A stretch of 64,000 bases of DNA from DRYS01 sp964491605 (GTDB taxonomy: Archaea > Thermoproteota > CALKCG01 > B24 > DRYS01): positions 11,316 through 75,315 of the forward strand of contig CAZBGY010000006.1 in the NCBI GenBank assembly GCA_964491605.1, written 5' to 3'. The first letter of the stretch is position 1. Every line of letters begins with the position of its first letter. The position numbers were made by a program, and so were the translations under genes. The notes under the pieces are model-generated. The model searched no databases, was not told the DNA's origin, and saw only the letters and a list, made by a program, of their open reading frames with translations. Of this stretch, positions 8,314-16,769 are shown one piece after another.

Positions 8314-10359
8314 TTAGAAGCGTTTCAAAAACGGTAGATAAGGAGATCTTCTCTTGTATAGGACTAAAATAGTCGTTAACGATGCGGCGGCTACAGCTGC
8401 CGTCACTATAGCTATGTATGGAAACCTATACTCAGATACGCTTACCCTAATCTTCTCTGTCTCGTAGATTAAATCTTGAGACGAATAGCGAGCCCAGATA
8501 TCCAGAGCCCCATTCTTAACAGCTTTGAAGCTGTAGGAGAATGTCCCATTACCTGTAACCTGGATTTCAGATATAGGTTCTCCATCTACGATTAAAGTAA
8601 TGTTCTCTCCCCTCAACCCTACCTTATGGATGCGAAGCACTCCAGTTATCTTGACTTCATCCCCTATACTTACATCATTCTTATCTGATTCTATCCTGAA
8701 CTCTGGTTCGCCCCATATGATATCTATCGACCCAAAATTAGGTAGATAGGATAGGTATACCCAACATTCATCCAGAGATCTAGATATTCTAGGTTTCATA
8801 TACACCTCGCCATCCGATGCGCATGCGATGATGCCGCCTATCAAGCTATTAGGTATGGATATATTAAATGCTTCGGTGCACCTTCCTGTACCTTTTAATG
8901 TTAGCGTCAAAGAATCGGATCGTAGGATTGGATCTGATAATAGTGTGGAGTTCGTGTAGATCTTTAGGATGTATAGTTTACCATCTAGTTTGCATCGAGA
9001 TTCGTAGAATGTTAAATCCGATACACCAATAGTATTTTTAACCTTACGTAAAACAACTCTATCTATAGAGTCTAGGTTTCTAAACATCCATATAATTCGA
9101 TGCTTACCCTCTATCTTCATAGGTTTACTAATGTTTTCAAACAGATCTGGCATTGATAATTCAACCATACTCGTAGAATTCGAAGAACCTTCTAGAGATA
9201 GTGTGAATTTATCCATAGGTATCTTACGAGAGAGATCGGAAACTATTCTTAGCATGTTGTATGGATCTATATCTGCAAGTTTTACTCCAGAAATATATAC
9301 ATTTAATGTATTGTTCCATAAATTTAAATCTATATCTAAATTTTTAATAGATATTTTAGTAGGATATTTCAAAATCTTCAATAGGATACTATATTCCTGT
9401 AAATCTCTGATTAAATAAGATGTAGCCCACATAATCTCCGTAGCATACCTATCTATATCTCCAGAGAAGTCGAGAATACCTGAAACGTTTACCAAGCCAT
9501 TCTCCGTCTTGCAATGGATCCATCCACTCGTTATCCATGCATACCTTAATTCAGATGCTTTATCGATAGTTTCGAAAAATAGTCGTAGAGCAGTATCCCA
9601 AGCGGCGGATCTACGTACTTGCATCCATCCTGGGTTATCGCATACTATTGGGAGCTCTATATCTGATTCGAGAAGTTTCCTAAGCCCTATTAAGCTACCT
9701 GAGAGTTTAGAGGAGAGGTAAAGGATGCATCTATCATGTTCTGTAGTATAATATTCGAGCTGTAATCCTAGCGATAGAGCCCCTTCAGATGATGCATCTA
9801 TAAGCATCTTGAGTAGCCTCACTATAGTAGGTATGGTCCTTATAAATCCCTCCACTGTAGTTTGATTGATCCCCATCGACATATAGCTTAACGATATAGT
9901 GATATTGGATTCGACTTCTAGGAAGCGTGAAACTTTTATATATCTACCTTTACTTACAGACGTTAAGTTAAGCCCCTCAGCCCTAAACATAGATATGTTC
10001 GATGAAAATCCGATTTCGTCTCTACTCCCTTCGAATATCCAGTTTGAACTAAATGAGTAATTCATGATTGCTTCATAAACTTTAGAAATTAGAAGTGAAG
10101 CGTTAAACACATATTTATAGTGCTCTCTCTCAGCTTCCGCTCTAATTCTAAGCTTTAAAATATCTAATTCCTCTATATCTAGTTGAATACCTTCGGCTTT
10201 AAGCTTAACCCCTATCGATTCATCTGGGTAGAATCTAAGAGTTAGATCTCCTACGATATGCTCTGCATTACTGGATGCAGAATAGGGCGATTCAGATAGA
10301 TATATGTAGCTAACGTATGGCAGGATTAGTATTATGACCAGCAATTTAGCCGTAATCAC
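8314..10359 (-). CDS. membrane-anchored extracytoplasmic protein, unknown function
   Basis: Not recognised. The 681-residue protein has a hydrophobic N-terminal signal or anchor (about residues 3-20), a long extracytoplasmic part rich in Ser, Thr, Asn and Ile with many N-x-S/T sequons, and one C-terminal membrane helix (about residues 650-670) ending in a basic tail (YKRRSPYLPFLKRF). Residues of about 555-650 look like an immunoglobulin-like beta-sandwich (IGDEVKITGVL, GENITLIVDG). This topology is that of a surface protein displayed outside the cell. It may be lineage-specific. Not obviously in an operon. Confidence 0.75.
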   Translation of the reverse strand: MITAKLLVIILILPYVSYIYLSESPYSASSNAEHIVGDLTLRFYPDESIGVKLKAEGIQLDIEELDILKLRIRAEAEREHYKYVFNASLLISKVYEAIMNYSFSSNWIFEGSRDEIGFSSNISMFRAEGLNLTSVSKGRYIKVSRFLEVESNITISLSYMSMGINQTTVEGFIRTIPTIVRLLKMLIDASSEGALSLGLQLEYYTTEHDRCILYLSSKLSGSLIGLRKLLESDIELPIVCDNPGWMQVRRSAAWDTALRLFFETIDKASELRYAWITSGWIHCKTENGLVNVSGILDFSGDIDRYATEIMWATSYLIRDLQEYSILLKILKYPTKISIKNLDIDLNLWNNTLNVYISGVKLADIDPYNMLRIVSDLSRKIPMDKFTLSLEGSSNSTSMVELSMPDLFENISKPMKIEGKHRIIWMFRNLDSIDRVVLRKVKNTIGVSDLTFYESRCKLDGKLYILKIYTNSTLLSDPILRSDSLTLTLKGTGRCTEAFNISIPNSLIGGIIACASDGEVYMKPRISRSLDECWVYLSYLPNFGSIDIIWGEPEFRIESDKNDVSIGDEVKITGVLRIHKVGLRGENITLIVDGEPISEIQVTGNGTFSYSFKAVKNGALDIWARYSSQDLIYETEKIRVSVSEYRFPYIAIVTAAVAAASLTTILVLYKRRSPYLPFLKRF

Positions 10360-10490
10360 GGTTAATTCTCATACTTCTATACTACGCGTAGATTTTAAGC
10401 TTGTAGAACTATGCCGATGTTAGAAAACTCCCTTTAAAGGGTTGGGAAATATCCATAAATATGCGAATTCCAGTAGACGGTGAATCCTCA

Positions 10491-12782
10491 CTACCATACA
10501 TCTACCTGACTAAAGAATATGCGTCTAGACTCTAACGTTCTAGATGATCCTACTATTTCGAATTCACCAGTTAGCCGTATATCTTCAGAAGAGCTGCCAA
10601 CCATCACGGTGTATACTCCAGGTTCTACCGTAAGCTTCATGTGACGGTCATAGAATGCAAGCTGTTCAGCCCAAAGTTTAAATCTGATAGTTTTAACTTC
10701 GCTTGGAGCGATTGAAACCCTTTTAAATCCCCTAAGCTCCTTAATAGGTCTCGCTACGGATGAAACTTCTTTACGTATATATAGCTGAACTACCTCATCA
10801 CCTGAACGACTACCTACATTCTCTACCTTAAACTTCACTTCTACATGTCCGTTGGGTTGAATCCTAGATGGTGATATCTCTAAATCTCTATAGTTAAAAT
10901 TAGTATAGCTTAAGCCATGGCCGAATGGGTAAAGGGGTTTAGCATCCATAGATACATAGCTTCTAAACGATGAGGGTCTTCTAGAATAATGTACAGGTAT
11001 CTGACCTGTATCCTTCGGTATCGATATCGGAAGTCTACCGGCAGGGTTATAGTATCCGAAAAGTATGTCCGCTATAGCATTACCCCCTTCTTCCCCTGGA
11101 AACCATGCCTCGATTATAGCTTGGCATTTACCTGCTATGCGGTCAAGTATAAGCGGTCTACCATTAACTAGGACTAATACCAGAGGTTTACCCGTACGGT
11201 ATAATACTTCTACAAACTCTTCTTGTACGCCTGGAAGCTTTAGGCTCACCCTATCGTTCCCCTCACCTGATAGGCCTGAACCGAAGAGTCCTGAAACTTC
11301 GCCTAATACCGCTACCACTATATCCGATTTCTCAGCTAAAGTTACAGCTTCATCGAACCCCTCCGTAGATTCACTTGATATATCACATCCCATAGCGTAG
11401 CTTATATTGCATGAGGGTGGCGCTCTATTCCTCAACCCCTCAAGTACGCTCACTATACGTACAGCATCTATCGGTGCACGTGTATGCACCGTATAGCTGT
11501 AATCCCCTAGAAGGCATCGAGTCGAAGCTGCGTTCGGACCTACCACAGCTATAGATTTGACAGAGCTAGATATCGGTAAAATTCCATCGTTCTTGAGAAG
11601 GATTATAGATTCCCTAGCCGATTGGAGAGCTAACATTCGGTTATCCTCTGTATCGAATAGAGATGGAGCCTTCTCTACATCCACATATGGATTTTCGAAT
11701 AGCCCTAGAAGGAATTTCACTCGTAGAATCCTTGAAACGGCTATATCTATCAGCTTCTCAGATATAAGACCTTCGCGTACCGCTTGCAGTAACGGATCGC
11801 CATAGCATAATCTATCTGGGAGCTCTACATCTATCCCAGCTTCCAACGCTTGGATAGCAGCATCCTTCTCATCTAAAGCTACCATATGAAATGTTTTAAG
11901 CATTCTTATGGCCCCGTAATCAGATACGACGTATCCTTGAAATCCCCATTCACCTCTCAGTATATCCGTAAGTAGTTCTCGTGAAGCCGCGCAGGGTATG
12001 CCATCTATATCATGATACGCATTCATAAGTGATAATGCTCCAGCTTCTTTGATAGCAGCTTCAAACGGAAACATGTAAATCTCGCGAAGCTCTCTAAGAG
12101 AGACATGCACCGGAGCACAGTTTCTACCTCCCTCAGGTATTCCGTGAGCTACGAAATGTTTAGGTGTAGCTACGACTCCATATCTAAGATCGCAACCTTG
12201 TAATCCGCGTACATAGGCTACACCTATGCATGCGGTAAGATATGGATCCTCACCATAAGTCTCCTCTGTTCTACCCCACCTTGGATCCCTAGCTATATCT
12301 AGTACAGGAGCTAAACCCTGATGAGCCCCTACAGCTCTCATCTGCATCCTTATAACTTCAGCTACTCTCTGCACAAGCTCTGGATTCCATGTGCTAGCAA
12401 GGTTTATGGATTGCGGGAAGCTTGTAGCGTTAACAGCCATAAAACCTGCAAGGCATTCCTCATGTATTATAGCTGGTATACCGAGTCTAGTCTCTTCTCT
12501 AAGAAACCTCTGTATGGCGTTCGCTAACTCAGCAGATTCTCGGGGTGTTAAGCCTATCCTACTGCCTGAAACCCTAGTTATCTGTCCAGCGCCATGCTTA
12601 ATCAGCTCTTTAGCCTTCTCTACGGAGAATCTTCTTCCATCGATTAGCTTAGAGACCTCTATAGAGGATAGCTGAGCAACCTTCTCTTCCAATGTCATCC
12701 TGGATAATAGATCCTTAACTCTAACTTCTACTGGTCGGCTCGAATCTAAGTACGGAGGTTTAGAAGCGTGTTGAGATGACAT
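10491..12782 (-). CDS. bglX: glycoside hydrolase family 3 (beta-glucosidase/xylosidase)
   Basis: Retaining exo-acting beta-glycosidase (763 aa). The N-terminal (beta/alpha) barrel carries LGIPAIIHEE at residues 100-109, KHF at 208-210 and the nucleophile motif VVSDYGAI, with Asp288 as the expected nucleophile. The second alpha/beta domain follows, and the last 120 or so residues form the fibronectin-III-like domain usual in this family. No signal peptide is seen, so the enzyme should be cytosolic and act on imported oligosaccharides. Glucose, xylose or another sugar cannot be decided. ATG start close behind a TATA box. Confidence 0.92.
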   Translation of the reverse strand: MSSQHASKPPYLDSSRPVEVRVKDLLSRMTLEEKVAQLSSIEVSKLIDGRRFSVEKAKELIKHGAGQITRVSGSRIGLTPRESAELANAIQRFLREETRLGIPAIIHEECLAGFMAVNATSFPQSINLASTWNPELVQRVAEVIRMQMRAVGAHQGLAPVLDIARDPRWGRTEETYGEDPYLTACIGVAYVRGLQGCDLRYGVVATPKHFVAHGIPEGGRNCAPVHVSLRELREIYMFPFEAAIKEAGALSLMNAYHDIDGIPCAASRELLTDILRGEWGFQGYVVSDYGAIRMLKTFHMVALDEKDAAIQALEAGIDVELPDRLCYGDPLLQAVREGLISEKLIDIAVSRILRVKFLLGLFENPYVDVEKAPSLFDTEDNRMLALQSARESIILLKNDGILPISSSVKSIAVVGPNAASTRCLLGDYSYTVHTRAPIDAVRIVSVLEGLRNRAPPSCNISYAMGCDISSESTEGFDEAVTLAEKSDIVVAVLGEVSGLFGSGLSGEGNDRVSLKLPGVQEEFVEVLYRTGKPLVLVLVNGRPLILDRIAGKCQAIIEAWFPGEEGGNAIADILFGYYNPAGRLPISIPKDTGQIPVHYSRRPSSFRSYVSMDAKPLYPFGHGLSYTNFNYRDLEISPSRIQPNGHVEVKFKVENVGSRSGDEVVQLYIRKEVSSVARPIKELRGFKRVSIAPSEVKTIRFKLWAEQLAFYDRHMKLTVEPGVYTVMVGSSSEDIRLTGEFEIVGSSRTLESRRIFFSQVDVW

Positions 12783-12806
12783 ATATAAGTATGACTTGTG
12801 GTATAC

Positions 12807-12815
12807 TATATAAAA
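12807..12815 (-). promoter_or_regulatory. TATA box of the GH3 gene
   Basis: On the minus strand the core reads TTTTATATA, about 25 bases before the GH3 start codon. That spacing implies a leaderless or nearly leaderless transcript. Confidence 0.5.
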
Positions 12816-12848
12816 TTTCGTCGCTAGTTAAGAATGATGACTTAGAGG

Positions 12849-13190
12849 TTGAAGGAGATGAACTGTATAGAAGAATCCGTTGAAGCCCATGGTCGGAAGT
12901 ATACGTTAGTCTATCTTAAACTCGAGAATTCTATTATACTCGTATTCAGTGAAGGAGATCCTAAGCTTGGAACCATAGCTGTGGCTACTAGTAGAGAGTT
13001 ATCCTCGGTAATCCTCGGAGGTAAAAGTATCATGCTCGCTAAATCCATGGCATCCTATGCAGCTTATAGATTCGAGACACCGATACTTCTCTCTACGAAT
13101 ATATCTGGGGAGATTGATGAGATGCAGGTTTTCGATGCATTCCTGAAGCTTCTCGATAAGATTAGTATGAGACAAGCTCAGAAAGTGTAG
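12849..13190 (+). CDS. possible proteasome assembly chaperone 4-like protein
   Basis: A 113-residue protein with an alternating strand pattern ending in LAKSMASYAAYRFETPILLSTNI and a short C-terminal helix. The LAK...(T/Q)PxxxSxNI ending resembles the PAC4 (PSMG4) fold family, which helps assemble proteasome alpha rings in eukaryotes and has archaeal relatives. This assignment rests on recall of the pattern and is tentative. The start may instead be the in-frame ATG at 12858. Divergent from GH3; its last 29 bases overlap the 3' end of the convergent HD-domain gene. Confidence 0.5.
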   Translation: MKEMNCIEESVEAHGRKYTLVYLKLENSIILVFSEGDPKLGTIAVATSRELSSVILGGKSIMLAKSMASYAAYRFETPILLSTNISGEIDEMQVFDAFLKLLDKISMRQAQKV

Positions 13191-14433
13191 GACTTCCCAG
13201 AATTTTCTTCGACGCTTCGAATACTTTATCCCTAGCTTCTTTATACGTGTATACTCTAACTATATTCATGAAGGATTTAAATACTGAAACTAGCTGTGAA
13301 GCCTCAGCTAGCCTATACCTGCTTATAGTTCCATCTAACCCCACTCTAAACACCGGAATTTGATACGCCTCAACATCCATCATATGAGCATACGGTACCG
13401 ATGGAAGAGAAGGAGCATCGACAAATACCATAGATTGCTCCACACCTGCTGTAGACGCTATTTCAGATTCAATCCTCCTCCTAACCGATTCGTTAGCTAA
13501 AAGGGAGACGAGAAGCCTATCTTCTATAAAGTAGAGGCGTTCATAAGCGCACTTTAAGAGCCTACGAGATGCTATATCCCTAATAAGCTTTGAAGCTTCT
13601 TCATGCTCAAGTAGAAGAGACCACATCGTATAATCATCTAAAGCTATATATTCACCTATGTTTCTAAAGAACGGAGTCTTCATATCTTCTGCGGCTATCT
13701 CTATAGCTTTACCCAGCATTATCTGGACTGCTCTAGATACCTTATGATAATATATCGTTCTGAAAGATTGGATGCGAGCTAGTAAAAACGATTCTAGTGT
13801 AGGTAGAGCGGTATAGTCTACGGCGAGCTCCCCGTCGATAACCCCGAACGTATATATCAACCTATAGATATCTATCGATCCGTATCCAGCACCTGTATGA
13901 TAGGAATCTCTTACGAGAAAATCCAGTTTATCGACGTCTACTGTTCCATGGATAACTTGATTCATGTATGCAGGAGCCTTACTGCATCTACCTACTGCGA
14001 GCATTCCTATTTCCTCTGGATTAAATCCGTAATCCTTTATGATATCAGCTACCGATGTATTCTTAACAACCTCTATAGTCATATCCTCATGCGTTTTACC
14101 TAAGAATCTGTAGAGTAGAGGTTCGAACACATGAGAGAATGGACCGTGACCTAGATCGTGTAGTAGACCTGCTAACCTAAGCTTAGCTATATCATCCTCT
14201 GAGAGTTGTACAGGTAGGTTTTGAGCCGCTAAACCTGCGAGATGCATCACACCTAGCGAATGTTCGAACCTGGTGTGATTAGCGGCAGGGTATACATACT
14301 CTGCTCCGCATAGCTGTTTAATACGTCTAAGTCTCTGAACAGCCTCCTGGTCTATGATATCTCTCTCAAATTCTGTAACCTTTATGTATCCGTAGATAGG
14401 ATCTTTTATGAACCCCCAATACCGATTGTACAA
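13162..14433 (-). CDS. HD-domain phosphohydrolase (dGTPase-like)
   Basis: A 423-residue metal-dependent phosphohydrolase of the HD superfamily, related to dNTP triphosphohydrolases. It shows the opening KDPIYGYIKVTEFE, the first His in HTRFEHSLGVMH near residue 55, the HD pair in LLHDLGHGPFSH near residue 90, and the later Asp in GTVDVDKLDFLVRD near residue 165. Substrates in this family vary from dNTPs to nucleotides in signalling, so only the general activity can be stated. Convergent overlap of 29 bases with the preceding small gene. Confidence 0.85.
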   Translation of the reverse strand: MYNRYWGFIKDPIYGYIKVTEFERDIIDQEAVQRLRRIKQLCGAEYVYPAANHTRFEHSLGVMHLAGLAAQNLPVQLSEDDIAKLRLAGLLHDLGHGPFSHVFEPLLYRFLGKTHEDMTIEVVKNTSVADIIKDYGFNPEEIGMLAVGRCSKAPAYMNQVIHGTVDVDKLDFLVRDSYHTGAGYGSIDIYRLIYTFGVIDGELAVDYTALPTLESFLLARIQSFRTIYYHKVSRAVQIMLGKAIEIAAEDMKTPFFRNIGEYIALDDYTMWSLLLEHEEASKLIRDIASRRLLKCAYERLYFIEDRLLVSLLANESVRRRIESEIASTAGVEQSMVFVDAPSLPSVPYAHMMDVEAYQIPVFRVGLDGTISRYRLAEASQLVSVFKSFMNIVRVYTYKEARDKVFEASKKILGSPTLSELVSY

Positions 14434-14485
14434 GGTTTAAGCACCCAGCTTCTCTTCTTAACCGATATATTCATCTGGATATATG

Positions 14486-14495
14486 TCTTATAAAT
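14486..14495 (+). promoter_or_regulatory. TATA box of the thymidylate-kinase-like gene
   Basis: The core TCTTATAAAT lies some 25 bases before the GTG at 14514. The spacing argues that transcription begins at or close to that GTG, which supports the long N-terminal form of the protein. Confidence 0.45.
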
Positions 14496-14513
14496 GGGTT
14501 AAGGTGTAGGTAT

Positions 14514-15356
14514 GTGAACGTGGATGCTACTAGAATTAATGAAGTACTGTTTGGATTAGAGCAGATAGTATCGAGATACGATGTATCTACGATAGAAATT
14601 ATGAGTGAACTTAGACAGATTTGCAGAGGGTTGCATCCAATTCTATGTAGATGTATATACGCATCTGTTAGAGAACTGCTTGCACCGAAACCGAGAATGT
14701 ATGAAGGCTTATTCATAACAGTATCCGGGATAGATAAAGCTGGCAAAGAGACTCAATGTTTTAATCCAGATAAGCTAGAAGGCGTGGTATCAATACAGAG
14801 TTTATTGAAAGCTTATGGTTATCGCGTATATGCTATAAGCCTGCCGAGTTACGATAGTCTCCTAGGGTCGCTTGTAGGGGCATACCTAGGTAGAAGCGAT
14901 ATTAGGTATAAGATAACGATAACGGGGAAGATCGACGATGATCTCGCTTGGATCCTGTGGAGTTTAGATAGAGGTCAGTATGCAGGGAAGATTTCAAACT
15001 GGCTTAAAGATAGGAAGGTAGCTATCCTAACTAAAAGATGGACTGAAAGTAATCTAGCTTATCAGGCTGCGAAAGGTGTAGATCCATCTAGAATATTACG
15101 ATTCGAAAGAAATATTCCTCAACCGAGTTTAACTCTAATTATAGATATACCAGTCGAAGAAGTGCTGCGTAGAGCTAGTAAGCCTGATCTATACGAACAG
15201 AGTAGAGAGTATCTCGAAGAGGTTCGTAGGATGTATTTTAAGCTTGTTGAAAGCGGTTTGATAGGGGCCGCCGTGATTGTTAACGGTTTAGGTAGACCGG
15301 AAGATGTTAATCGAAGGTTAAGAGCGATAATTAGTCATGTAATAGGCAGAAAGTAG
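14514..15356 (+). CDS. divergent thymidylate-kinase-like protein with N-terminal extension
   Basis: The region from about residue 65 on follows the dTMP-kinase plan: P-loop GIDKAGKET (72-80), LPSYDSLLGSLVGAYL, RWTESNLAYQ (equivalent of the DRY/H segment), and PQPSLTLIIDIPVEEVLRR. Two points are odd. The P-loop residue after GK is Glu79 where Ser/Thr normally binds Mg-ATP, and there is an extra leading segment of about 60 residues containing three cysteines. An internal ATG (14697) would give the standard length, but the TATA spacing favours the GTG at 14514. Activity on dTMP is therefore uncertain. Confidence 0.75.
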   Translation: MNVDATRINEVLFGLEQIVSRYDVSTIEIMSELRQICRGLHPILCRCIYASVRELLAPKPRMYEGLFITVSGIDKAGKETQCFNPDKLEGVVSIQSLLKAYGYRVYAISLPSYDSLLGSLVGAYLGRSDIRYKITITGKIDDDLAWILWSLDRGQYAGKISNWLKDRKVAILTKRWTESNLAYQAAKGVDPSRILRFERNIPQPSLTLIIDIPVEEVLRRASKPDLYEQSREYLEEVRRMYFKLVESGLIGAAVIVNGLGRPEDVNRRLRAIISHVIGRK

Positions 15357-15406
15357 CTCCTAGAAAATCCTTATATCCTTCTCCAATCCTTTCTATGGAG
15401 AGAGGT

Positions 15407-15685
15407 ATGCAGGTACCTGCGTCTATCAATACCTACTGTCCGAGGTGCAAGAAAAAGACAGAGCATAAAGTATCGATATATAGGCGTGGAAGAGAGAGTG
15501 CTCTTAGGAAAGGTGCTAGGCATCATGAATGGCAGTTGCACGGATATGGGGGACAGAAATTCCCGGAGCAAAGAAAGCATGCTAAAACCACCAAGAAACA
15601 AGTAATATTACTAAGCTGTGTTAATTGCGGTTATACGCTTCACCGTTTAGGGGTGAGGCTTAGTAAAATCGAGATTAAACATTAA
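15407..15685 (+). CDS. rpl44e: 50S ribosomal protein L44e (eL42 family)
   Basis: Large-subunit protein near the tRNA exit site. It has a zinc-binding CPRC pair near the N-terminus and CVNCG near the C-terminus, with the basic HEWQLHGYGGQKFPEQRKHAKTT-type core between. I choose the ATG at 15407 (MQVPAS, 92 aa) because archaeal homologues begin this way and GGAGAG lies about 4 bases upstream; an in-frame ATG at 15395 adds four residues. In many archaea rps27e follows directly. Here an Lrp/AsnC-like gene follows instead. Confidence 0.93.
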   Translation: MQVPASINTYCPRCKKKTEHKVSIYRRGRESALRKGARHHEWQLHGYGGQKFPEQRKHAKTTKKQVILLSCVNCGYTLHRLGVRLSKIEIKH

Positions 15686-15695
15686 CGGGAAGAGA

Positions 15696-15706
15696 ATATA
15701 AAAATT
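15696..15706 (+). promoter_or_regulatory. TATA box of the Lrp/AsnC-like gene
   Basis: An A/T stretch (ATATAAAAATT) lies 35-45 bases before the ATG at 15741, at a distance consistent with a short-leader archaeal promoter. Confidence 0.4.
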
Positions 15707-15740
15707 AATTAAGGTTCTATGAATACTCTATTCTCTAGCT

Positions 15741-15993
15741 ATGCCTAAAGCATTCGTCCTCATAAATGCTGAGATAGGATTCGAAGATGAGGTTCTAAAA
15801 TCTTTGAAGAAAATCGAGAATGTGAAGGAGGCGTATATGGTGTATGGAATCTACGATATAATAGTCAGGGTAGAGAGGGGCTGCTAACCCCCTACAAGCC
15901 GATAGTATGGAAAAACTTAAGGAGATAGTTACGTGGAAGATAAGAAGATTGGAGCATGTTCAAAGCACTCTAACTATGATAGTTATAGAGTAG
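15741..15993 (+). CDS. stand-alone Lrp/AsnC ligand-binding (RAM) domain protein, interrupted by a 22-nt intron
   Basis: Read straight through, the gene encodes 45 good residues (MPKAFVLINAEIGFEDE...YDIIVRVE) and then three more codons before a TAA at 15885. The remaining conserved half (ADSMEKLKEIVTWKIRRL...MIVIE) continues in a different frame from 15898 to the stop at 15993. Removing bases 15876-15897 joins VE to AD and gives a complete 76-residue RAM domain with the expected YDIIVRVEADSMEKL core. RAM domains bind amino acids and oligomerise; with no DNA-binding helix-turn-helix here, the protein may partner with full Lrp regulators. It ends 2 bases before the convergent PAC2 gene. Confidence 0.85.
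15876..15897 (+). other. putative bulge-helix-bulge mRNA intron, 22 nt
   Basis: The insert is framed by an archaeal splicing motif. A 4-bp central helix pairs GTAG (15870-15873, exon 1) with CTAC (15892-15895, intron). The 5' bulge AG^A is at 15874-15876 and the 3' bulge AA^G at 15896-15898. An inner GGGG/CCCC helix (15877-15880 with 15888-15891) closes a 7-nt loop, and two outer G-C pairs (15868-15869 with 15899-15900) are possible. Cleavage between bulge positions 2 and 3 on both sides removes exactly 22 nt and restores the frame. The structure is inferred by eye; splicing is untested. Confidence 0.8.
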
Positions 15994-15994
15994 A

Positions 15995-16630
15995 CTATAG
16001 TCTCCAAACACTGGGAACCTTGATTTTAAATGCTGAAAGGATAAGTCTCAGAAGTGTAGAGGATAGGATGGGTATGCTAGATTCATCTATGAATGATGCT
16101 AGTAAACCTATAGTATCCATTCTTTTAATTCTAGCTAAACCGACTATCAATCCTGTAAGCCCTTCAACCCTACTCTCAAGCATAGCCTTAACGTGATATT
16201 CTCTCAGCTTTTCTAGAAGACTTTTTCTAGAAGCGAATGCTACTATCCCTTCACTACTGGATTTAATCCCCTCTAACGCTACTATAAGGTTACATCCAAA
16301 TCTACGAGCGTAATCCAGTATGAAACCTGCTACTTCATAATAGTGTTCGGGATTGATGGAGCTAGGTTGGCTTCTAGCTTCAACTAGCATTACCCGTGGA
16401 TCCGAATCTAAAGTGTAATACCACTCAAAAACGTTGAGCTTAGCTAATCCCAGCTCGTCTATATCGATGTAATCAGGATTATACGGGATGTACATGTCCG
16501 CAAATAGTATCCCTCCAGCTATAGATCTCATCTTCTTAAGAGTTGAGGATCCGAGTTCACCGATTCCTATGAATAATATAGGGGGTTTAGCTTCTATATC
16601 GCGGAGGGTCTTTAAGCTTAGCCTAAGCAT
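15995..16630 (-). CDS. PAC2 family protein (proteasome assembly chaperone-like)
   Basis: A 211-residue PAC2-superfamily protein. Features are LFIGIGELGSSTLKKM (residues 19-34), the VMLVEARSQPSS strand and turn near residue 80, YYEVAGFILDYARRFGCNLIVALEGI (about 92-117), and a second Rossmann-like half with LIVGLARIKRMDTIGLLA. Archaeal PAC2 proteins are related to PbaA/PbaB and the eukaryotic PAC1/2 chaperones, although many have unknown partners. It is somewhat short for the family (usually about 240-260). Convergent with the intron-bearing gene. Confidence 0.75.
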   Translation of the reverse strand: MLRLSLKTLRDIEAKPPILFIGIGELGSSTLKKMRSIAGGILFADMYIPYNPDYIDIDELGLAKLNVFEWYYTLDSDPRVMLVEARSQPSSINPEHYYEVAGFILDYARRFGCNLIVALEGIKSSSEGIVAFASRKSLLEKLREYHVKAMLESRVEGLTGLIVGLARIKRMDTIGLLASFIDESSIPILSSTLLRLILSAFKIKVPSVWRL

Positions 16631-16769
16631 GACTCGGTAGTTTACGAGTAGTATCTAAATAATAAACTTAGCTTAAATCCAAGAAGAGGTTAAACAGATA
16701 ACATTAAGCTAGGCATTCTACTGATGGTGAAGGATAGGTTATGATAAAAAATAGGGTGATTACCGAAAA

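Noticed and set aside
15741..15993. Programmed +1 frameshift or pseudogene in the Lrp/AsnC-like gene
   Set aside because: A simple frameshift would leave seven or more non-family residues between VRVE and ADSME. Deleting the 22-nt BHB segment gives the family sequence exactly, so an intron explains more. Decay is unlikely because both halves are otherwise intact.
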